Source: Alphaproteobacteria bacterium (GTDB taxonomy: Bacteria; Pseudomonadota; Alphaproteobacteria; Ferrovibrionales; Ferrovibrionaceae). From it: 64,000 bases of DNA. The position numbers and the translations under genes were made by a program. Of the stretch, positions 43,525 through 52,119 are shown in pieces. The stretch is from contig JAFKFH010000003.1 of the NCBI GenBank assembly GCA_017307375.1, positions 806,001 to 870,000 on the forward strand. Direction: 5' to 3'. How positions within the stretch are numbered: position 1 is the first letter of the stretch; every line of letters starts with the position of its first letter. The notes beneath the pieces are model-generated. The model made no database searches. It was not told the origin of the DNA and saw nothing but the letters and a program-made list of their open reading frames with translations.

Positions 43525-44100
43525 ATGCCAGATCGCGTCAGGATTACCGGAACCGAACTGCTCTGCCACAACTGGGGCAGGCTGTCGCGCGTCAACCTCG
43601 ACTATCGCCGCCGCGACGGCCAGTGGACGGCGCAGAACCGCGAGATCTACGACCGCGGCGACGGCGCGGTGATCCTGCCCTACGACCCCGATCGCGGCAC
43701 GGTGCTGCTGGTGCGCCAGTTCCGCCTGCCGGCCTATCTGAACGGCGGGCACCAGGCGCTGATCGAGGCTTGCGCCGGGCTGCTCGACCAGGATCAGCCC
43801 GCCGACTGCATCCGACGCGAGACCGAGGAGGAACTGGGCTATCGCCTGGACGACGTCACCCCGCTCTTCACCCTCTACATGAGCCCGGGCAGCGTCACCG
43901 AGCGCCTGGCCTTCTTCGCGGCGCGCTACCGCCCGGCCGACCGCCTGAACGACGGCGGCGGGGCGGCGGGCGAGGGCGAGGACATCGAGGTGATCGAGAT
44001 GACGCTCGATGCCGCCCTTGCCGCCATCGCTCGCGGCGACATCGTCGACGGCAAGACCGTGGTCCTGCTCCAGCACGCGCGGCTCGCCGGCTTGCTGTGA
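43525..44100 (+). CDS. nudK: GDP-mannose pyrophosphatase NudK (Nudix)
   Basis: 191 residues, the same length as E. coli NudK. NREIYDRGDGAVILPYD is the NudK N-terminal strand, and the Nudix box is GLLDQDQPADCIRRETEEEL (G-x5-E-x7-RE-x2-EE-like arrangement with the usual EE pair). The YMSPGSVTERLAFF segment is NudK/ADP-ribose type. It hydrolyses GDP-mannose and possibly ADP-sugars. ATG 43525 has AAAGG 9-12 bases upstream. The LysR gene overlaps its stop (GTGA). Confidence 0.87.
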   Translation: MPDRVRITGTELLCHNWGRLSRVNLDYRRRDGQWTAQNREIYDRGDGAVILPYDPDRGTVLLVRQFRLPAYLNGGHQALIEACAGLLDQDQPADCIRRETEEELGYRLDDVTPLFTLYMSPGSVTERLAFFAARYRPADRLNDGGGAAGEGEDIEVIEMTLDAALAAIARGDIVDGKTVVLLQHARLAGLL

Positions 44101-44948
44101 GCGCCGGCTGGGACGATATCCGGCTGTTCCTCGCGGTGGCCGAGACCGGGTCGCTCAGCGCCGCGGCGGCGGCTCTGGGCTGCAGCCAGCCGACGATCGG
44201 GCGGCGGCTGAAGGCGCTGGAACACGATCTCGGCCTCACGCTGCACGAACGCCACGCCAACCGCATCGTGCTGACCGCGGCGGGCCGGGCGATTGCGTCC
44301 GAGGCGGGCGCCATGGCGGCCGCCGCCGCCGGCCTCGATCAGGCGGTGCGCGCGCTGGCGCGGGCCGAGCCCGAACCGCTGCGGATTTCGGCGACCGGAT
44401 CGCTCGCCTATTTCCTCGCGCTGCACCAGCCGGAACTGGCCGCGGCGGCCGGCGGGGTGGCGGTCACGATCCTCGCCAGCCGCGACCGCGTCAATCTCGC
44501 CCGCCGCGAGGCCGACGTGGCCCTGCGCATGCGGCGCCTGCCCGAGGATGGTGATCTCGTCGCCCGGCGGGTCGCCCGCGTGGCACATGCGGTCTATGCC
44601 GTTTCGACCGGGGTTGCGGCGGTGATCGGCCTGCCCGATCCGGAACGCCGGCCGTCGCAGGCCGCCTGGCTCGAGGGCTGGGCCGCCGGAAGGCCGGTGC
44701 CGCTGCGCCTTGGCGACGTTGCCCTGCGCCACCAGGCGGCGCGGCAGGGGATCGGTGCGACGCTGTTGCCCTGCTGGCTTGGCGACGGCGACCCGGCCCT
44801 TATCCGGCTGGTGCCGCCACCGCGCGAGTTGCAGGAGGACGTCTACCTGCTGGTCCGCCGTGATGCCCGCGGCGAGGCGCGGCTGGACCGGCTGGTCCGC
44901 GGGTTGGCGGCGTTGTTCCGGACCCGCGCCGACGCTCTATCGGGCTGA
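44097..44948 (+). CDS. LysR-family transcriptional regulator
   Basis: 283 residues. N-terminal HTH DIRLFLAVAETGSLSAAAAA, LGCSQPTIGRRLKALEHDLG (a typical LysR recognition helix), LTAAGRAI; the effector domain (90-280) is short and Ala-rich. GTG start overlaps the nudK stop, so it may be cotranscribed. Its 3' end overlaps the convergent TetR gene by 12 bases. No known target; the nearest divergent gene is not obvious. Confidence 0.88.
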   Translation: MSAGWDDIRLFLAVAETGSLSAAAAALGCSQPTIGRRLKALEHDLGLTLHERHANRIVLTAAGRAIASEAGAMAAAAAGLDQAVRALARAEPEPLRISATGSLAYFLALHQPELAAAAGGVAVTILASRDRVNLARREADVALRMRRLPEDGDLVARRVARVAHAVYAVSTGVAAVIGLPDPERRPSQAAWLEGWAAGRPVPLRLGDVALRHQAARQGIGATLLPCWLGDGDPALIRLVPPPRELQEDVYLLVRRDARGEARLDRLVRGLAALFRTRADALSG

Positions 44949-45560
44949 CGGCATCAGCGCCGAGACCGCGGCATCGAGGGTCGCGGTCAGCGCCGCCCGC
45001 GATCCGTCATCAGGTACCCCCCACTGCGGGAGATGGCCGTCGACCAGCATGCGGGCCAGGCCATAGGACAGGCCGCGCAGGGTCAGCAGGGTCGCCGCGA
45101 CATCGCCGCCGGGCATCAGCCCCCGGGCCTGCGCCGTCTCAACCGCCCGGATCATGATTGCCTGCAGCGCCGCATTGTCGGCGCGCAAGGATTCCGAGCC
45201 GTCGAAATCGATCAGCGTGCGATCGGAAATCACCCGGAAATGGGTCGGGTTGTCGATCACCCAGCCGAGATAGGCCCGGCCCATCGCCCGGAGCAGCGCG
45301 CGGGGATCATCCTGGTCGCAGCCGGCCAGGCCGTCGGTGACGGCCAAGCGCAACCGCCCCATCGCCTCCTCGGCCACCGCGGTCATCAGCGCGGTCTTGT
45401 TGGGAAAATGCCGGAACGGCGCGCCCGAGGAGACGCCGGCGCGGCGCGCGGCCTCGCGAACGGTGACGCCTTCCGCCCCCGCCTCCTCGACCAGGGCGAT
45501 CGTCGCCGCGATCATCGCTGCCCGCAGATTGCCGTGGTGATAGGTGGCGCGCGCCGTCAT
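44937..45560 (-). CDS. TetR-family regulator (divergent from dinB-like gene)
   Basis: 207 residues. HTH at about 12-60: LRAAMIAATIALVEEAGAEG, VTVREAARRAGVSSGAPFRH, FPNKTALMTAVAEEAMG. C-terminal domain of the TetR_C_33-like type. It starts 75 bases from the DinB-family gene; a perfect 12-bp inverted repeat with 3-base centre lies between them and is the obvious operator. Confidence 0.9.
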   Translation of the reverse strand: MTARATYHHGNLRAAMIAATIALVEEAGAEGVTVREAARRAGVSSGAPFRHFPNKTALMTAVAEEAMGRLRLAVTDGLAGCDQDDPRALLRAMGRAYLGWVIDNPTHFRVISDRTLIDFDGSESLRADNAALQAIMIRAVETAQARGLMPGGDVAATLLTLRGLSYGLARMLVDGHLPQWGVPDDGSRAALTATLDAAVSALMPSAR

Positions 45561-45593
45561 GCCGGCACGATAGGGGCTTGTAATAGCCGTTTC

Positions 45594-45620
45594 AATAACG
45601 TATCAAAATGATACGTTATT
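45594..45620. promoter_or_regulatory. 27-bp perfect operator-like palindrome between tetR and dinB-like gene
   Basis: Arms AATAACGTATCA (45594-45605) and TGATACGTTATT (45609-45620) are exact complements with an AAA centre. It is AT-rich in a GC-rich genome and 15 bases from the dinB-like start, so a bound repressor would block both promoters. The shape and length fit TetR dimers. Confidence 0.85.
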
Positions 45621-45635
45621 AAGAGGGCGGTTACG

Positions 45636-46421
45636 ATGCATTCCCGTTTCGACCAGTTCCGGGCGACGCCGCTGGGGCGCCAACTCGAAGCCCTGCTCGA
45701 CAGCCCGCAGCGCTATGTCGAGTACGCCGCCCTGTCGCGCGCCGGCGTGCCGGCGGTCGCGGCAGTGATCCACGACCTGGAAAGCCGCTTTCCCGAGGTC
45801 GATGGCGACGCCGGCGCCCGCCAGTTCTGCGGCGCCATGGTCGCCGACGTCATGCGGCGTCATCATCACGACATTCTGCGGCCGCGCGGCCGCGTACCCG
45901 GCGGCTATTTCACCTATGGCGCGGTCTGGACCCCGTTGCCGCCGCGCCGCAGTTGGCCCGAGCTTGTGGCCAGCCTGCAGGCGATGCCGGAAGCGCTGGC
46001 GCGCCGTATCGACGATTTTGCGGTTGCCGAGCGGCTGCAGCGCCCGCCGGGCATCGGGTTTTCGCTGCATGAGCATGTCTGCCATCTGCGCGACCTCGAG
46101 ATCGAAGCCTATCGCGACCGGGTGGAGCGGGTGCTGACCGAGGAGACGCCGGTGCTGATGTCGGTCGACGGCACTGCCTGGGCGGCCGCGCGCGACTATC
46201 CGGCGCAGGATTTCGCCGATGCCATTGCCGCTTTCCGCGCGGCGCGCGAAGGGCTGGTTGCCCGGCTGAACGGACTGACGCGCGACCAGCGCGGCCGCTT
46301 CGGACTGTTCGACGGCGTGCGCCGGATGACGATCGACGACCTGGTCGCCGACATCGACGCGCATGATCGCACCCATCTGCAGGAAGTGGACGAACTGGCC
46401 GTCGAACTCGGCTCGACCTGA
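45636..46421 (+). CDS. DinB-like protein with N-terminal extension
   Basis: 261 residues. The C-terminal 165 residues form a DinB-type four-helix bundle with histidines that normally bind metal (FSLHEHVCHLRDLE, IDAHDRTHLQEVDEL). The first 95 residues (PLGRQLEALLDSPQRYVEYA, RFPEVDGDAGARQFCGAMV, MRRHHHDILRPRG) precede the canonical bundle and were not recognised. DinB/YfiT proteins are thiol-dependent transferases or remain uncharacterised. Repressor-controlled expression suggests induction by a toxic or signal molecule. RBS: AGAGGGCGG, about six bases upstream. Confidence 0.72.
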   Translation: MHSRFDQFRATPLGRQLEALLDSPQRYVEYAALSRAGVPAVAAVIHDLESRFPEVDGDAGARQFCGAMVADVMRRHHHDILRPRGRVPGGYFTYGAVWTPLPPRRSWPELVASLQAMPEALARRIDDFAVAERLQRPPGIGFSLHEHVCHLRDLEIEAYRDRVERVLTEETPVLMSVDGTAWAAARDYPAQDFADAIAAFRAAREGLVARLNGLTRDQRGRFGLFDGVRRMTIDDLVADIDAHDRTHLQEVDELAVELGST

Positions 46422-46471
46422 GGCGACGATCATGCCAGGGTCGCCCGCCTGATTTTTCGAGGATGTTGCCC

Positions 46472-46945
46472 GTGGATATCGACCGCCTGATGGACCTCGC
46501 CGTGAAGACGGCCAATCGCAGCCCCAACCGCCCGCGCAAGGTCGGCGCGGTGATCGTCGCGACCGACGGCGGCGAGATCGCCGCCTGCAACGACTATCCC
46601 CGCGGCGTCCGCGACCTGGAGGAACGGCATGAGGGGGATGGCCGGCTGATCTGGCAGGAACATGCCGAGCGGAACGCGATCTTCGCCGCTGCGCGCGAAG
46701 GGCGGCGCCTGGCCGGGGCGACGATCTTCTCGACCTATTTCCCCTGTGCCGACTGCGCGCGCGCCATCGTCCAGTCGGGCATCAGCAGGCTCTATACGCT
46801 GGAACCGGATCTGGCCGACCCGGTCTGGGGCCGCGCCTTCGTCGCCTCGCGGGTGATTCTCGAGGAAGGTGGGGTCGAGATGAACTTCCTCGATCGCGAC
46901 CCGGCCGAGATGCATGCCGCGACGATGGGGCTGCCACGGGCGTAG
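46472..46945 (+). CDS. Cytidine/deoxycytidylate deaminase-family protein
   Basis: 157 residues. Zinc motifs H64-A-E66 in QEHAERNAIFAA and C92/C95 in YFPCADCARAIV. The WQEHAERN and TLEPDLADPVWG segments match the dCMP deaminase group (converts dCMP to dUMP). An ATG lies at 46463, but GAGG (46459-46462) is immediately before it; the GTG at 46472 has 9-base spacing and is preferred. The protein starts VDIDRLMDLAVKTANRS. No operon partner; a dispersed hairpin follows the stop. Confidence 0.82.
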   Translation: MDIDRLMDLAVKTANRSPNRPRKVGAVIVATDGGEIAACNDYPRGVRDLEERHEGDGRLIWQEHAERNAIFAAAREGRRLAGATIFSTYFPCADCARAIVQSGISRLYTLEPDLADPVWGRAFVASRVILEEGGVEMNFLDRDPAEMHAATMGLPRA

Positions 46946-46960
46946 GATCTAATGCCGATC

Positions 46961-46986
46961 GTCACCCCGGCGAAGGCCGGGATGAC
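46961..46986. repeat. Dispersed hairpin repeat (GTCACCCCGGC...GCCGGGATGAC)
   Basis: Inverted repeat GTCACCCCGGC-GAAG-GCCGGGATGAC (arms pair with one G-T type mismatch) 15 bases after the dCMP-deaminase stop and between convergent genes. Matches the common alphaproteobacterial palindrome GTCATCCCGGCC...GGCCGGGATGAC. May act as a bidirectional transcript end. Confidence 0.75.
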
Positions 46987-47063
46987 GACGGCATTCGAGG
47001 TCTGCAGCGGAGCCTCGTGTCAGCGGCCCCGGGGGAATGCTCCCGGGGCGATCGGCGCCGTGG

Positions 47064-48290
47064 TTACAGTGCGTCCTTGAAGAACTTGCCGTCCTTGACC
47101 ACGGCCTTCAGGAAGCGGTCGGGATCCTGCATGACGCCGAGGTCGCGCAAGGGGTCGCCGTCGACGACCAGCATGTCGGCGCGCGCGCCCGGCACGATGC
47201 GGCCGATCTCGCCCCGCATCTGCAGCAGGTCGGCGGCGATGGTGGTGGCGCCGCGGATCACCTCGATCGCCGGCTGGACCTCGCCGCGGATGGCGAATTC
47301 GCGCAGCTGATGCTTGTGCATCTGGCCGAGCAGGTCGGTGCCGTAGACGATCTTGACGCCCTTGCGGTGCGCCAGTTCCAGCGCACGGGTGCCGGCGTCG
47401 CGCACGTCGAACACCTTGGCGTGCAGTTCGGCCGGCAGCCCGGCGGCAACCCCTTCGGTGGCCAGCGCGTGATAGGTCGACAGCGTCGGCACCAGATAGG
47501 CGCCGTGCTTGACGAACAGGTCGCAGCTCGATTCGTCGAGCAGGTTGCCGTGCTCGATCGAGCGGACGCCGTTCTCCAGCGCGCGGTTGATGGCGCGGGC
47601 GGTGTAGGCGTGGGCCATCACGTAGATTTCTGCGGCTTCGGCCTCCTCGACGGCGGCGCGGATTTCCTCGATCGAGAACTGCGTCGACGAAATCCGGTCG
47701 GTCGGCGAGGCGACGCCACCCGAAACCATGATCTTGATCTGGTGGGCGCCCTTGCGGATCTCGGTCCGGCAGGCCCGGCGCACCTCGGCCACGCCGTCGC
47801 AGACCACGCCGAGGCTGGCGCAGCACAGACACTGGTCCAGATTGTTCTCGCCGCGGCCGCGCATGTCGCCATGGCCGCCGGTCTGCGACAGCGCATGGCC
47901 GGCAAAGCGGATGCGCGGGCCGCTGAAGAAGCCTTCCTCGATCGCGTCGGCCACGCCGAAATCGGCGCCGCCGGCATCGCGCACGGTGGTGAAGCCGCGG
48001 CCGATCATGCCTTCCAGGATGTCGCTGGCCCGCGCCGAGACGTAGAACGGCGACCAGTGGCGCATCGCGGCGAAATCGGCGGTGCCGGCGATGACATGGA
48101 CATGGCCGTCGATCAGCCCGGGCATCAGCGTCCGGCCCTTGAGGTCGACGACGCGGACTTCGCCCGCCGTCTTGATCGGAGCATCCGAGACTTCGGCGAT
48201 GCGCCCAGCCTTGACCAGCACATGCGCATTGGTCTGGGTGCCGGCCTCGGGGTCGAGCAGCAGGGCGTTGGCGAACAGGGTATCGGTCAT
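47064..48290 (-). CDS. Amidohydrolase-family protein (imidazolonepropionase-like), copy 1
   Basis: 408 residues. Metal ligands: HVH in LIDGHVHVIAG, the carboxylated-lysine region IKIMVSGGVASP, H in YVMAHAYTARAI, H in RSIEHGNLLDES, and the catalytic D in IVYGTDLLGQ. Relatives hydrolyse Xaa-Arg/Lys dipeptides or related amides. It is a paralogue of the 57819-59054 gene. Last gene of the Liv/Pot transport cluster, 14 bases after the permease stop; GGAG lies 8 bases before ATG 48290. Confidence 0.85.
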   Translation of the reverse strand: MTDTLFANALLLDPEAGTQTNAHVLVKAGRIAEVSDAPIKTAGEVRVVDLKGRTLMPGLIDGHVHVIAGTADFAAMRHWSPFYVSARASDILEGMIGRGFTTVRDAGGADFGVADAIEEGFFSGPRIRFAGHALSQTGGHGDMRGRGENNLDQCLCCASLGVVCDGVAEVRRACRTEIRKGAHQIKIMVSGGVASPTDRISSTQFSIEEIRAAVEEAEAAEIYVMAHAYTARAINRALENGVRSIEHGNLLDESSCDLFVKHGAYLVPTLSTYHALATEGVAAGLPAELHAKVFDVRDAGTRALELAHRKGVKIVYGTDLLGQMHKHQLREFAIRGEVQPAIEVIRGATTIAADLLQMRGEIGRIVPGARADMLVVDGDPLRDLGVMQDPDRFLKAVVKDGKFFKDAL

Positions 48291-48304
48291 CTCGTGGACT
48301 CCGG

Positions 48305-49153
48305 TCAGACGCGGTAGCGTCGGGCGACGATCAGGTTGGCGGCGGCGGTCAGGGTCAGGGTCACCGCCATCAGGACGAAGGAAAGCGCGCCGCCGAACGG
48401 CCAGTTCGACTGCTGCAGGATTTCGTTGGCGACCACCGGGGCCATCATCTGGAAGCTGGGGCCGCCCAGCAGCACCGGCGTCGCATAGGCATTCATCGCC
48501 AGGATGAAGCACAGTACCCCGGCGGCGAGCACGCCGGGCACGGCCTGGGGCAGGGTCACCAGCCACCAGGTGGCGAAGGGACGGGCGCCCAGGCTCAGCG
48601 CCGCTTCCTCGGGTGCCGGGTCGATGCCTTCCAGCACGCTTTGCAGGGTCAATACGACGAAGGGCAGGTTGACGGCGACGATGCCGATGATCACCGCCGT
48701 GGTCGTGTACATGATCTCGATCGGCGTCGTGATCAGCCCGAGCCCGCCGAGGATCGCGTTGATCACGCCCTTCTGGCCGAAGGCGACCATCCAGCCGGCG
48801 GCACGCACCGCATTGCCGACGAAGAGGGGCAGCACCACGGCCAGGATCAGCAGGCTCTTGAACCGCGTGCGGGTGCGGGCGAGGAACAGCGCGGCCGGAA
48901 AACCGGCAACCAGGCAGATCACCGTCACCAGCAGCGACACCCACAAGGTGGTGCCGAGCACGGCGAGATAGTAGGGATCGGTGAAGAACTTGATGTAGTT
49001 CGCAGCCGTCACCGCCTCGACCATGAATTCGCCGGGCACGAAGCGGTTCAGGCTGTAGCGGAACAGAAGCACCAGCGGGGCGACCAGCGTCGCCACCACC
49101 AGCAGGGTCGCAGGCGCGAGGAGCGCCGCGGCGGAAAGACCGCGTCGGGTCAT
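48305..49153 (-). CDS. ABC permease (spermidine/putrescine PotB type)
   Basis: 282 residues, about six TM helices starting LLAPATLLVVATLVAPLVLL. The EAA coupling motif is EEAALSLGARPFATWW. Member of the PotBC/opine-type permease family; the partner of the PotC-type protein encoded at 51294-52118. Stop lies 14 bases before the amidohydrolase; start is 31 bases after the binding-protein stop. Confidence 0.88.
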   Translation of the reverse strand: MTRRGLSAAALLAPATLLVVATLVAPLVLLFRYSLNRFVPGEFMVEAVTAANYIKFFTDPYYLAVLGTTLWVSLLVTVICLVAGFPAALFLARTRTRFKSLLILAVVLPLFVGNAVRAAGWMVAFGQKGVINAILGGLGLITTPIEIMYTTTAVIIGIVAVNLPFVVLTLQSVLEGIDPAPEEAALSLGARPFATWWLVTLPQAVPGVLAAGVLCFILAMNAYATPVLLGGPSFQMMAPVVANEILQQSNWPFGGALSFVLMAVTLTLTAAANLIVARRYRV

Positions 49154-49184
49154 GACGTCACGCTCCTCGCGCCTGCCCGGTCCA

Positions 49185-50225
49185 TCAGGCCTTGAACACC
49201 TTGTCCCACCACTCGCGTAGCTGGGCGTCGTTCTTGGCGAGATATTCCTGGTCCTGCAGCATGAACTTCGCCTGCACGTCGGCGGGGAAGTTGATCCGCT
49301 CGGAGATCTCCTTGGGCAGGGTGACGTTGTCGACCGTGGGGTTGTAGCCCATGGCGCGCGCGAACTGGAACTGCGGCACCGTGTCCATCAGGGCGTTCAG
49401 ATAGGCGTAGGCGTTGTCCTTGTTCTTGGCGTTCTTCGCCATCACCATCTCGGAGATGTAGAGGACGATGCCTTCCTTCGGGTCGGCGATCTCGACCGGG
49501 ATGCCGGCGTTCTGCCACATCACGCCGCGCGCCTTCCACATGATGCAGATCCAGACCTCTTCGTTCTTGAGCGCCTGGGCCATCGCCTCGTTGGTCGGGT
49601 AGATCTTGACGCCCTGCTTCTTCAGCTCGAGCAGCTTGGCCTTGCCGGGCTCGTAGTCCGACATGCTGCCGCCGTTGACCAGCGCCGCCGATTCGATGGT
49701 CGTCTGGTACTGGATGTCGATCACGCCGACCTTGCCGGCATATTCGGGCTTCCACAGGTCCGCGTAGGAGGTCGGCTTGGTCTTGATCTTGTCCGGGTTA
49801 TAGAGGATCACCCGGCCGGTATAGATGTGGGGCACCGAATAGGGGGTCTTCAGCTTGGGCAGCATGTGGCCGATGTTGGCCAGCTTCTTCGTGTCCAGTT
49901 CCTGCAGCGCCCCGGCCTTGTACATCTCGTAGGCGCCCGAGGCGGTGAGGGCGGCGATGTCGATGCTGCCGCGCGGCAGGCGGCGTTCGGCCAGCAGCTT
50001 GGTCTTGCGCGGCACGTCGTTGCCGGTGTCGTAGACCACCTCGATGCCCATCGGCTTCAGGATCGGCTGCGCGATGTTCTGGTCCAGCAGGTTCTGGTAG
50101 TCGCCGCCCCAGGTGCCGACGATCACCTGGCCCGCCGCACTGGCCGGCCTGATGCCGGAAAGGCCGAGGCCGGTGGCCGCGCCGAGGCCGATACCGAACT
50201 GGCGCCTGTTCATGGTCATGCTCAT
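49185..50225 (-). CDS. ABC substrate-binding protein (PotD type)
   Basis: 346 residues with a Tat-like signal peptide (MNRRQFGIGLGAATGLGLSG, cleavage after ASA). The mature domain has VIVGTWGGDYQNLLDQNIAQ and YNPDKIKTKPTSYADLWKPE of the spermidine/putrescine-binding family. Ligand could be polyamine-like or a small amide/dipeptide, given the linked amidohydrolase. Three in-frame ATGs (50225, 50219, 50213) are close together; the second or third may be used since GGGAG directly abuts the first. Confidence 0.85.
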   Translation of the reverse strand: MSMTMNRRQFGIGLGAATGLGLSGIRPASAAGQVIVGTWGGDYQNLLDQNIAQPILKPMGIEVVYDTGNDVPRKTKLLAERRLPRGSIDIAALTASGAYEMYKAGALQELDTKKLANIGHMLPKLKTPYSVPHIYTGRVILYNPDKIKTKPTSYADLWKPEYAGKVGVIDIQYQTTIESAALVNGGSMSDYEPGKAKLLELKKQGVKIYPTNEAMAQALKNEEVWICIMWKARGVMWQNAGIPVEIADPKEGIVLYISEMVMAKNAKNKDNAYAYLNALMDTVPQFQFARAMGYNPTVDNVTLPKEISERINFPADVQAKFMLQDQEYLAKNDAQLREWWDKVFKA

Positions 50226-50260
50226 CTCCCGTAGTCTCCCTGTTGATGATGACGAAGCTT

Positions 50261-51289
50261 CTAGTCGCTGAGCCCGACCAGCGCGGCCGGGGGAACGGTC
50301 AGGGCGATGCGGTCGCCGCGGCTGCGGCCGGCATCGACGGTCTCATGCACGAAGAGGAAGTCGCCCCCGTCGAGGCGCACCGACAGTTCGGTCGCGGCGC
50401 CGAGATAGGTGACGTCCTCGACGGTGCCGGATGCCTCGTTCGGGCCGCCCGTGCCCACCTGGATCGCCTCCGGCCGCAGCATCAGGGTGCCGGCCGCGCC
50501 GAGGTCGTGGTCGGCCCGCAATTGCCAGCCTGACTTGGTGACGAAGCCCGAGCCGGTGGCGCGGCCGTCGAGGAAGTTCGAGCGGCCGACGAAACCGGCG
50601 ACGAAGCGGTTGGCCGGCCGCTGGTACAGGGCCCGCGGGCTGCCGGTCTGCTGGACCAGTCCGCCGCTCATGACGACGAGGCGGTCGCCCATCGTCATCG
50701 CCTCCTCCTGGTCATGGGTGACCATGATCGTGGTCAGGCCCAGCGACTGCTGCAGCCGGCGGATCTCGACCCGCACGTCCTGGCGCAGTTTCGCGTCGAG
50801 GTTGGACAGCGGCTCGTCGAGCAGCAGCACGTCCGGTTCGATCACCAGCGCGCGGGCGAGGGCCACGCGCTGCTGCTGGCCGCCCGACATCTGCCGCGGC
50901 AGACGCTGGGCCAGGGCGCCGAGCTGGACCATTTCCAGCGCGCTGGCGACGCGCCGGGCGATGTCGGCCTCGGCCACCTTGCGCCGGCGCAGGCCGAAGG
51001 CGACGTTCTCGAACACGGTCAGGTGCGGGAACAGCGCATAATTCTGGAAGACCAGCCCGACATTGCGGCGGTAGGGCGGGTCGTTGGTCACGTCGCGCGC
51101 GCCGATGCGGATGGTGCCCGACGTCGCCTCGATGAAACCCGCGATCATGCGCAGCGTGGTGGTCTTGCCGCAGCCCGACGGGCCGAGCAGGACGACGAGT
51201 TCGCCCTGGGCGACGTCGAGGTCGACGCGGGCGACGGCCACGGCGTCGCCGTAGTGCTTGGAAACGGCTTCGAGCGTAACGGTCGACAT
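50261..51289 (-). CDS. ABC ATPase (PotA type)
   Basis: 342 residues. Walker A GPSGCGKTTTL, signature MSGGQQQRVALARAL (LSGGQ variant), Walker B VLLLDEPLSNLD and H-loop MVTHDQEEAM. The C-terminal TOBE_2 domain covers about 270-340. Energises the PotB/PotC-type permeases encoded on either side. Starts 4 bases after the PotC-type stop and ends 35 bases before the binding-protein start. Confidence 0.92.
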   Translation of the reverse strand: MSTVTLEAVSKHYGDAVAVARVDLDVAQGELVVLLGPSGCGKTTTLRMIAGFIEATSGTIRIGARDVTNDPPYRRNVGLVFQNYALFPHLTVFENVAFGLRRRKVAEADIARRVASALEMVQLGALAQRLPRQMSGGQQQRVALARALVIEPDVLLLDEPLSNLDAKLRQDVRVEIRRLQQSLGLTTIMVTHDQEEAMTMGDRLVVMSGGLVQQTGSPRALYQRPANRFVAGFVGRSNFLDGRATGSGFVTKSGWQLRADHDLGAAGTLMLRPEAIQVGTGGPNEASGTVEDVTYLGAATELSVRLDGGDFLFVHETVDAGRSRGDRIALTVPPAALVGLSD

Positions 51290-51293
51290 CGGA

Positions 51294-52118
51294 TTACACC
51301 ACGCGGGACAGGCTGACGAAACGGTCGGTGATCAGAAGGCCGGCGGCGATCACCAGGATCTGCATGGCCGAGACCGCCGCGATCGTCGGGTCGATCTTCC
51401 AGGCCAGGTACTGCAGGATCGCGATCGGCAGGGTGGTCTGGCCCGGCGCGATCAGGAACAGCGAGATTTCCAGGTTGCCGAACGAGGTGACGAAGCCGAA
51501 CAGCCCGGCGGCGACGATGCCAGGCCAGATCAGCGGCAACGTCACCTTGAACACCACGGTCGCCGGCCGCGCGCCCAGGCTGGCCGCCGCCTCCTCGATG
51601 GCCGGGTTGACCCCGATCAGATTGGCGGTGACGAGGCGCACGCACCACGGAATGGTGATCAGCACATGGGCAAGCGACAGCCCGACGACCGAGCCGACCG
51701 CCGGCAGGTCGGTGGCGATCTCGATCTCGACGAACAGGACATAAAGGCTGGTGCCGATCACGATCGCCGGCACCACCAGCGGCGCCAGCAGCAGCTGCAG
51801 GATCGCCTGCCGGCCGCGGAATTCGAGCCGGGTCAGGGCCAGGCTTGCCGGCACCGAGACCAGCAGGCCCAGCACGGTCGCCAGCACCGCGACCTGCAGG
51901 CTGGTCAGGAACCCGGCGATGAACTGCTGCTGGCCGAGCAGGCCCTGGTACCAGCGCAGCGAATAGCCGTCGGGCGGGAAGGTCAGGATCTCGTTCGAGA
52001 ACAGCGACAGCCACAGCACCAGCAGGATCGGCAGCACCATGAAGACGAAGCCGCCGGCGACGGCTAGGTTGTAGACGGCCCGCCCGGCCCGCTCGCCCGC
52101 ATTCCGCCCGCGCACCAT
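51294..52118 (-). CDS. ABC permease (PotC type)
   Basis: 274 residues with six TMs starting AVYNLAVAGGFVFMVLPILL. EAA motif EEAAASLGARPATVVFK. Second permease of the Pot-type transporter. Starts one base after the GAF-gene stop, showing tight coupling to the upstream Liv-type genes. Confidence 0.88.
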   Translation of the reverse strand: MVRGRNAGERAGRAVYNLAVAGGFVFMVLPILLVLWLSLFSNEILTFPPDGYSLRWYQGLLGQQQFIAGFLTSLQVAVLATVLGLLVSVPASLALTRLEFRGRQAILQLLLAPLVVPAIVIGTSLYVLFVEIEIATDLPAVGSVVGLSLAHVLITIPWCVRLVTANLIGVNPAIEEAAASLGARPATVVFKVTLPLIWPGIVAAGLFGFVTSFGNLEISLFLIAPGQTTLPIAILQYLAWKIDPTIAAVSAMQILVIAAGLLITDRFVSLSRVV

Positions 52119-52119
52119 G

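Noticed and set aside
45594..45620. Insertion-sequence or integron end
   Set aside because: No transposase, no direct repeats, and the palindrome's place between a TetR gene and its divergent neighbour is explained by an operator.
51294..52118. Second copy of the same permease as the PotB-type gene
   Set aside because: Sequences differ through their whole length; they are the two distinct PotB/PotC-type subunits of one importer.
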